Shown here: piece by piece, positions 33,675 through 39,459 of the stretch
Position numbering within the stretch: position 1 is the first letter of the stretch
How the letters are laid out: every line of letters begins with the position of its first letter
Source of the DNA: Desulfobacteraceae bacterium
GTDB lineage: Bacteria; Desulfobacterota; Desulfobacteria; Desulfobacterales; Desulfosarcinaceae
Assembly (NCBI GenBank): GCA_024230435.1
Contig: JAAERL010000921.1
Span: forward strand, 1-39,459
Direction: 5' to 3'
Length of the DNA stretch: 39,459 bases
Notes under the pieces: generated by a model
Database searches by the model: none
What the model was told of the DNA's origin: nothing
Seen by the model: only the letters and a program-made list of their open reading frames with translations
Program-made: the position numbers and the translations under genes

Positions 33675-35096
33675 GTGAAAAAATCGAGCTATCTCAAAAC
33701 AAGGATTTTTTGGACCACGATTCCCACCTTGATATTTGCCATCCTGACAATTACCAGCGCCAAAATAATTTCCTTTCACTCGGTCCATTCCGAATATAAA
33801 GAACTGTTGGAAGACAGATCCTTTGCCATTGCAAAAAATATTCGAACAGTGGTCAATCAAAACCTAAGTGTCTTTTGCCTAAGCAGCCTTTACTGGATGA
33901 ACGATTATATTTATGGTATCGTCATGAACAACGATGATATCAGCTATGGCTTTATTGCCGATGATCACCATATGATTTTGTTTCATAATGACGAAAGGCT
34001 GGCGAACAGCCAATTAGACGCAGGCAACTATACCCAGCTTAGCCAAGTTGACGATTTTGCCCGGTTGACGATTTCGGTTGGCCCCTTCTACGAATTAATC
34101 CTGCCCATCGTCAAATCAGATAAGGTGATTGGCTGCATTCATTTGGGGATTCCAAAAAAACTAATCGACTCAAAAATTTCCGGTATGATCATATTGCCTG
34201 CAATTGTGTTGATCGTTTCGCTCATTATTTCCAGCGCGACAGCAGCATTTATAGCCGGATACGTGGCCTCGAAAGTAACTGCGATTAAAAAGGGCCTGGC
34301 ACGTATCCAACAAGACTTAGGTTTTCGTTTGGCGCCCATGAAGGGAGAGTTTGGAGAGGTTGTCGAGGCCATAAACGACATGGCCCATTCACTGGAACAA
34401 CAAAAAAAAATAGCTCTGCAGATAGAGCGCGCCGATAGGTTGGCAGCCATCGGAGAGGTCTCTGCCGGCCTGGCCCATGAAATCAGAAATCCCTTGTCAG
34501 CAATTAAAGGATTTATCCAGTTGATCGAAGAGGGGCTGGACAAGGACGATTACAAATTAACCTATACAAGGATTGTTAACCAGGAAGTGGACCGCTTATA
34601 CAAAATGATCGGAACTCTCTTATATTATGCTCAGCCTTCAGCACCCGAAATGTCTTTTGTAAGTATCAATCATGTCATTGACGACACTCTTTTGCTGATC
34701 AATATCGAATTGAGCAAAAAAGCGCATGAGATCAATAAACATTACAATCATAATCTTCCGAAAATCCCGGTCGATTCCGAACAAGTCAAACAAGTGTTTC
34801 TCAATTTAATTCTTAACAGCACACAAGCAATGGATGGTACAGGGCAAATCACCATTAAAACCGATCTTGGCGACCATGACGATTTTATAAAGATTTCCAT
34901 TGATGACACCGGCAAAGGAATAGAAGAAAAAAATATAAAGCGAATATTTGATCCTTTTTTTACCACGCGCGAGGAGGGAACCGGGCTGGGGCTGGCGGTA
35001 GTGCAAAAAATTGTTGAACTAAATGGCGGTTATATCAATGTGGCGAGCCAACTTGGTCAGGGTACCACATTTAATATTTTTTTACCTTCTGAATAA
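33675..35096 (+). CDS. Membrane sensor histidine kinase
   Basis: 473 aa, GTG start with AGAGGT upstream. TM1 about 12-34, periplasmic domain 35-170 (single-Cache-like), TM2 about 171-198, HAMP linker to about 245, HisKA with H268 in LAHEIRNPLSAIKGF, and HATPase with NLILNSTQAMDG (N box), DDTGKGIEEKNIKRIF (G1/F) and GTGLGLAVVQKIVE (G2). All kinase motifs are intact. No response regulator is in the window, so its partner is elsewhere. It is co-transcribed with the binding protein. Confidence 0.93.
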   Translation: MKKSSYLKTRIFWTTIPTLIFAILTITSAKIISFHSVHSEYKELLEDRSFAIAKNIRTVVNQNLSVFCLSSLYWMNDYIYGIVMNNDDISYGFIADDHHMILFHNDERLANSQLDAGNYTQLSQVDDFARLTISVGPFYELILPIVKSDKVIGCIHLGIPKKLIDSKISGMIILPAIVLIVSLIISSATAAFIAGYVASKVTAIKKGLARIQQDLGFRLAPMKGEFGEVVEAINDMAHSLEQQKKIALQIERADRLAAIGEVSAGLAHEIRNPLSAIKGFIQLIEEGLDKDDYKLTYTRIVNQEVDRLYKMIGTLLYYAQPSAPEMSFVSINHVIDDTLLLINIELSKKAHEINKHYNHNLPKIPVDSEQVKQVFLNLILNSTQAMDGTGQITIKTDLGDHDDFIKISIDDTGKGIEEKNIKRIFDPFFTTREEGTGLGLAVVQKIVELNGGYINVASQLGQGTTFNIFLPSE

Positions 35097-36055
35097 GCGC
35101 TCTCCAAGTTCGATAAATTTGGTGGTCTTTTTGTACTTCTACGGAACCGGGCGATTAGTCCGATCTTATTTTTTTCAATTCCTTTATCGTACTGGGTAAT
35201 TATGCATACACCATCCATTTAGATATCAGGATAATAAAGCGCCCGCCCTGATAATCTTGCCCCAACTATTGCAATTATTTTTAAGTCATTTAATCGGCTT
35301 TGCCTCTGACTCTACAGCGTAGAGTTGCTACCTTCCTCCGCAATATACTACCTATAAAAAATTGGTAAAGCGCTGCATATTGTACCAAAACAAATAAATG
35401 CCGTTGCAGGGTTAATCCGCATCTGGTTAACATTGTAGAGTAAGCCGGCATAGATTACTTGTCCCAATTCGCCCTCGGAACGGTTGTTAAACATCATTTA
35501 AAAGATTCGATGTCTCCTTTATTTTTTCTTTTCGATATTATTTTGTGGTCATCAGTGTAGACAGCATTGAGAACGATTCAAAAAAAGTTTTCAGATGTGC
35601 AGACGAATCTTCATTGTTTATTGAGATCTGCAACTTCCTTTCTTTCGTGCATGGGGAAATCTGCATCTATCATCGTTCTTAAAATCAATTCCCCTTTAAA
35701 TATTCGGATAATAAATCGCCAATTTCAAAAAGAAATTATTTCTACATAAATTATCTGTTATTATGTTATATAACAGGTAGATAGCGTTTTGTCTCATAAA
35801 GTACCCGTCCCAATGCGCCGTCCTTTTCTCTGTTGTGAAAACTGGGTTCCATCACTATTTTCTTGCTCAACATGCTTTCTTTTTCTCTATGCATTCAAAT
35901 ACATCATAAAGGGCAGTCCCAATTTTTCTTCTGCATTAAGTGAAAAAAAACATCATAAAATGTGCTTTTTTTTAATAGCAGCATCTTATACTTCCGAATG
36001 GACACTAACTGTATCAATTTGGATGTATTAATGCCAAAAAAATTTGATAGATTAT
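35097..36055. other. About 960 bp without a convincing gene
   Basis: AT-rich and full of short frames without ribosome-binding sites or family features. Two palindromic sites: ACTCTAC-AGC-GTAGAGT at 35309-35325 and CTGTTAT/ATAACAG with an 8-nt spacer at 35755-35776. Neither has a T-tract. Confidence 0.45.
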
Positions 36056-36298
36056 TTATTCTACTTTTGTGTGACCCAAAAATTCCTCTTTATTGATTTT
36101 TATTATCTCTGAATTATTAATATTTACAATATTTCCGGTATTCGCATCTTTTAATATTACTGTGCCATCGTCCATCTTAAGTTCCTTGGAATAATAGATT
36201 TTGTTTGTTTCTATATCTTTGACCTTATAGTAGCCACCGCATGCCATAATACAAATAACAAAAAACACCAATAAAATTGCCAATAATTTTTTTTTCAT
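36056..36298 (-). CDS. Small lipoprotein, YgdI/YgdR-like size
   Basis: 80 aa. A signal with the lipobox CIMAC gives lipidated C20 and leaves a 60-residue domain, GGYYKVKDIETNKIYYSKEL...DDGTVILKDANTGNIVNINNSEIIKI. It resembles the small SH3-like lipoproteins of proteobacteria. AAGGAG is 6-7 nt before the ATG, so it is a real gene although short. Function unknown; envelope-located. Its 5-prime region contains an 8-C run at 36369-36376. Confidence 0.82.
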   Translation of the reverse strand: MKKKLLAILLVFFVICIMACGGYYKVKDIETNKIYYSKELKMDDGTVILKDANTGNIVNINNSEIIKINKEEFLGHTKVE

Positions 36299-36587
36299 TT
36301 GTATTCTCCTTCATAATTGCTTTTATAAGCATCCCTTTCGGGATGGTATTAGATAAAACTCTAAGTATCCCCCCCCTTGGTGCATCCTGAGCCCAAATAT
36401 GAATCCAAATCCAGCTAAACAACTGTATGCTTGAAAATTCCCAACCCCTGATCAAATGCGGTTCGAGCGATTATGTATTCAGCCGTGCATATATGTATTT
36501 TAAACAATTTTATTTTTTGTCAGTTTGTAATTGATTATTATTGTAATATATAGTCAAAATACTATGCGATGTACAGCACAAATTTTC

Positions 36588-37427
36588 GTTCTGTTGCAAA
36601 AAGTTTGTGACTCCTGATATATGCATTCGGCAATATCAAAACAACAGCCGAGAACATGCATTGATGAATCCGAAAAATCCGTTCAAGTGGCGTGATTTTA
36701 AAAAAGAGATCATTTTGTTAAATGTCCGATGGTATCTGCGGTATCCTCTCAGTTACCGGGATCTTGAAGAAATGATGCTTGAACGGAATTTGGAAGTGGA
36801 TCACACAACAATCTTTTGCTGGGTTCAGGCTTATTGCCCGGAAATTGAAAAAAGATCCAGATCCTTTGTGATGAAAACAAACGACTCATGGACAACGGAT
36901 GAAACATACATCAAGATAAAGGGTAAATGGAAATATCTATACAGAGCCGTTGATTACCGTGGCAATACCATAGACTTTATGCTCAGAGTCAAAAGGGATA
37001 AAGCAGCAGCCAAACGATTTTTCCAGAAAGCCTTGAAAGCCTCCGGCAACGTAACTGCCCGTGTAATAACCGTTGATAAAACGCTGCATACCCGCCAGTA
37101 ATTCAACAGCTCAAAGATGAAAAGGTAATGCCTGATGCCTGTGAAGTAAGGCTGGTCAAGTATTTAAACAATATCGTTGAACAAGACCACAGGTTTATCA
37201 AACGGCTTGTGAGGCCTTGGGCTTGGCTTCAAATCATTCCATACGGCGTGGCGGACGCTGAAAGGATTTGAGGTAATGAACATGATCAGAAAAGGACAAA
37301 TTGAGGGCATAGAAAAAGGGGATATTAAAAGTCAGGTTCAATTCATCGAAGACCTGTTTCCGATTGCTGCATAAAAATTTCCGGAAAAGGACACTTTCAT
37401 GCCCTCTGAATATTTTCGCAACAGAAC
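36588..37427 (+). mobile_element. IS6-family insertion sequence, complete ends, inactive
   Basis: 840 bp bounded by GTTCTGTTGCAAAA on the left and TTTTCGCAACAGAAC on the right, the GTTCTGTTGC-type terminal repeats of the IS6/IS26 family with one mismatch between the ends. The flanking octamers AAATTTTC and GTAAAAAC differ, so there is no target duplication. It encodes one transposase, broken by frameshifts. Confidence 0.85.
36664..37373 (+). pseudogene. IS6-family transposase, two frameshifts
   Basis: Begins MNPKNPFKWRDFKKEIILL, with an HTH at DHTTIFCWVQ and the first DDE aspartate in WTTDETYIKIKGKWKYLYRAVDYRG. Near 37075-37085 the frame shifts: homology continues as PPVIQQLKDEKVMPD...NNIVEQDHRFIKRLVRP, which holds the DDE glutamate. 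Near 37213-37220 it shifts again to GLGFKSFHTAWRTLKGFEV and ends at QFIEDLFPIAA with stop 37371-37373. So the gene is nearly full length but disabled. Confidence 0.85.
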
Positions 37428-38112
37428 GTAAAAACATCCATCATTGAGTTTTTGTACTTTATGTAGGTCTTTTCCCTACAAAAAATAATATTTCCACCGA
37501 TTGCATAAAATAATTATACTCTTTATTATTTTAATAAATCATCTAAACTTTAAATTTCCAGAAACACATAGAATTTTTAATCAATGCAGTAAAACCGGGC
37601 ACAGATTGCTTTAACTTTGACGCTTCAAGGCTTCAAAACTTGCTCCATAATGCGCCATAGGTCCGGATAAATTGGTTTGGGCGGCGGCTTCGATACCGCC
37701 TGTCCTGAATTGAAACTGGCTTTGAGTGCTTTAAATCCCTTCACACCGCGCAAGCGAACAGGGCACTGGTTCAGCTATATGCAAACCTATTGCTGAACAA
37801 ACTATTTTTATATGAAAAGTCAAGCAGTTGGCGTCGATTCACCCACAATCGCAAGCCTTTGATTTTATTGTTATTGTCATACATCTGAACCAGTGCCGCG
37901 AACAGCGCTGTGGCGAAAATATCGAAGCGGCTATTTTTCTACTTTTTACAAATTAAGGAGGGAAAATTAAAAATGATGGCAAAGGGGCATTAATGGGAAC
38001 CTCGTCACACACCTAATCACAAATTGTATTTGCACAAGAAAGAGTTGAAAGGAGCCTTTTAGATTACGTTCGTTGATTCTATTCTTGTGGATACACATCA
38101 AAGGAGAAAAAA
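37428..38112. other. Left passenger region between IS copies
   Basis: 685 bp before the protease gene. No convincing CDS. On the minus strand near 37640-37780 there are short frames (one with GVKGFKALKASFNSGQAV) that may be a gene remnant. GGCACTGGTTCAG at 37762-37774 is the inverse of CTGAACCAGTGCC at 37885-37897. The protease promoter must lie in the right part. Confidence 0.4.
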
Positions 38113-38997
38113 ATGAAAAATATAGTGGAGTTGTATGTACGGCAAAGACCTGTGCTTTTAGTTCTGATTATTTTAATTTTATTAGGGACAGCAACGGAGT
38201 TAATGGCCCAAGATATGCCTTTGGGGGACCTTGGTTTTCCAGATGATTATTATGATACAATATTACTACCTAAGTCTTTTTTGAGTGAGTTGGACCGGCT
38301 TAATGAGACGTTACCGTCAGCTTTTAATTGGGATGACCAAGGAATGGTAACTCCCGCCAAGCATCAGGGAGACTGTGGCAGTTGCTGGGCCTTCGCAGCA
38401 GTAGGCGCTTTTGAATCCAAGCTCCTTATGGTGGGATATGGATCATACGATCTCGATCTGTCAGAACAGCAGCAAATATCTTGTAATACTGATTTGTATG
38501 GCTGCAGGGGTGGATTCATGACGGCTCTTCGTTTTTGGGAAGATATTGGTCCACTAGAAGAAGAGTGCACTGGTTATCCATCTTCCATAGGCGATAGAGT
38601 CTACTGTGCAGATTTAAAAAGTTGCGGAGAGCTCGACTTCCGGACAACTGGATATTACACTGTGAATACCCAAAGTATAGATGATATAAAAGCATCACTT
38701 TACAAGGATGGCCCAACTTATTTTAGATATGATGTATATGAGGACTTCGATGATTTTTGGTTGAATGGAAGCGATGGGGATGTGTATGCATATAGTGATG
38801 GAGAATTAAAAGGTGGTCATGCAGTACTAATCATAGGGTGGGATGACAATAAGAATGCATGGCTATGTAAAAATAGCTGGGGAGAATTAGCTGGACCAAA
38901 TGGTAATGGCACCTTCTATATATCCTACTCAGACTATAATAAATTAAGTTTTGGAATGGCAAATATTGGTATTGCTTCTACATCTCATGTTAATTGA
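38113..38997 (+). CDS. Secreted papain-like cysteine protease (family C1A)
   Basis: 294 aa. A membrane-spanning signal at about 13-32 is followed by a short pro-region (about 33-68), then the mature papain fold starting near LPSAFNWDDQGMVTPAKHQ. The catalytic set is complete: Q85 and C91 in QGDCGSCWAF, H236 in GGHAVLIIGWD and N254 in CKNSWG. The typical CxGG is present as GCRGGF. Strong AAAGGAG before ATG. Codon use is more AT-rich than the metabolic genes to the left. The gene sits between two IS6 copies and has its own terminator, consistent with acquisition as cargo. Confidence 0.93.
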   Translation: MKNIVELYVRQRPVLLVLIILILLGTATELMAQDMPLGDLGFPDDYYDTILLPKSFLSELDRLNETLPSAFNWDDQGMVTPAKHQGDCGSCWAFAAVGAFESKLLMVGYGSYDLDLSEQQQISCNTDLYGCRGGFMTALRFWEDIGPLEEECTGYPSSIGDRVYCADLKSCGELDFRTTGYYTVNTQSIDDIKASLYKDGPTYFRYDVYEDFDDFWLNGSDGDVYAYSDGELKGGHAVLIIGWDDNKNAWLCKNSWGELAGPNGNGTFYISYSDYNKLSFGMANIGIASTSHVN

Positions 38998-39062
38998 CTC
39001 TCCTAGTCCTTATTTTTTTAACATATCTCGGCAATAGATCAAACGGTAGTATCTGGTTTTGT

Positions 39063-39101
39063 AAAGGGTGTTAAAAAGCCATAATTTTTTAACACCCTTT
39101 T
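39063..39101 (+). terminator. Intrinsic terminator after the protease gene
   Basis: A perfect 15-bp inverted repeat, AAAGGGTGTTAAAAA (39063-39077) and TTTTTAACACCCTTT (39086-39100), with an 8-nt loop. The A/T flanks can work in both directions. It lies 65 bp after the protease stop and 28 bp before the second IS copy. Confidence 0.8.
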
Positions 39102-39128
39102 GTAGTCGGATTAACGGTCCGCCAATGC

Positions 39129-39459
39129 GTTCTATTGCAAAAAGTTTGTGACTCCTGATATATGCATTCGGAAATATCAAAACAACAGCCGAGGACATGC
39201 ATTGATGAATTCGAAAAATCCGTTCAAGTGGTGTCATTTAAAAAAAGAAATCATTTTGTTAAATGTCCGTTGGTATCTGCGATATCCCCTCAGTTACCGG
39301 GATCTTGAAGAAATAATGCTTGAACGGAATTTGGAAGTGGATCACACAACAATTTTTCGTTGGGTCCAGCGGTACTCACAGGAAATTGAAAAAAGATCCA
39401 GGCCTCATGCGATGAAAACAAACGACTCATGGACAACGGATGAAACGTACATGATGAAA
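39129..39459 (+). mobile_element. IS6-family insertion sequence, second copy, cut by window end
   Basis: Starts with GTTCTATTGCAAAAAGTTTG and follows the first copy closely, differing at scattered positions. Same orientation as the first copy, 1.7 kb away. The right end is outside the window. Confidence 0.85.
39205..39459 (+). CDS. IS6-family transposase, N-terminal part (runs off window)
   Basis: Begins MNSKNPFKWCHLKKEIILL; open to the window end over 85 codons. HTH DHTTIFRWVQRYSQEIEKR, then WTTDETYMMK. At the last codons the sequence departs from the first copy (YIKIKG becomes YMMK), which may mark a small deletion or the onset of degeneration. Whether the complete gene is functional cannot be judged. 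Confidence 0.75.
   Translation, partial: MNSKNPFKWCHLKKEIILLNVRWYLRYPLSYRDLEEIMLERNLEVDHTTIFRWVQRYSQEIEKRSRPHAMKTNDSWTTDETYMMK

Noticed and set aside
35567-36031. Two plus-strand frames of 60 and 80 codons
   Set aside because: No ribosome-binding sites, odd composition and no recognisable features.
36301-36350. GCTT/AAGC and CATCCC/GGGATG hairpins as a terminator or riboswitch
   Set aside because: Short stems in the 5-prime region of the small lipoprotein gene, without T-tracts or known aptamer motifs.

Overview
The window most likely comes from a Gram-negative, mostly anaerobic bacterium of the sulfate-reducer type (Desulfobacterota/Desulfobacterales). I infer this from gene content and no marker gene confirms it: a nickel-hydrogenase maturation protease, an outer-membrane PNAG exporter, many lipoproteins, an old-yellow-enzyme fused to a universal-stress domain, and a geranylgeranyl-reductase-like flavoprotein. 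Base composition is moderate in GC; the intergenic regions and the right-hand 4 kb are more AT-rich. No rRNA, tRNA or CRISPR array was seen.

Layout. 1-5.8 kb: repeats, a hydrogenase maturation peptidase (+), a catalase (-), a NosL-like cysteine-rich protein (+), a YbaK-type deacylase (-) and an SGNH-like lipoprotein (+). 5.9-6.6 kb: a decayed IS5-type transposase. 6.9-9.2 kb (-): a membrane Ser/Thr kazinase-type receptor kinase followed by an overlapping PP2C phosphatase. 9.7-15.0 kb (+, divergent): LysM/polysaccharide-deacetylase lipoprotein, LysM/TPR lipoprotein, double-FHA protein and a protein that looks like TssB joined to TssC (type VI sheath). 15.0-21.7 kb (-, convergent): a complete pgaABCD operon for poly-N-acetylglucosamine, with a strongly structured stretch ahead of pgaA and an unknown gene upstream. 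23.1-25.6 kb (-): a dehydrogenase pair (SDR and ALDH). 26.9-32.1 kb: flavoprotein with a C-terminal lipid-binding-like domain (+), OYE/FeS/USP fusion (-) and an epimerase-like dehydrogenase (+). 32.6-35.1 kb (+): periplasmic substrate-binding protein and sensor histidine kinase. 36.1 kb: a small lipoprotein. 36.6-39.5 kb: two same-orientation IS6-type elements flanking a secreted papain-like protease.

How the parts may work together. The kinase, phosphatase and FHA protein form the kind of phosphothreonine switch known from type VI secretion (PpkA/PppA/Fha), but the only secretion-type component here is the TssB-TssC-like fusion. It sits with two cell-wall-binding LysM lipoproteins, one a carbohydrate deacetylase, directly against the PNAG operon. 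I propose a phospho-regulated envelope module tied to exopolysaccharide; this is inference.

A second theme is a family of short inverted-end repeats (five copies, 60-185 bp). Three lie between convergent genes, and one of these supplies the last codons of pgaD.
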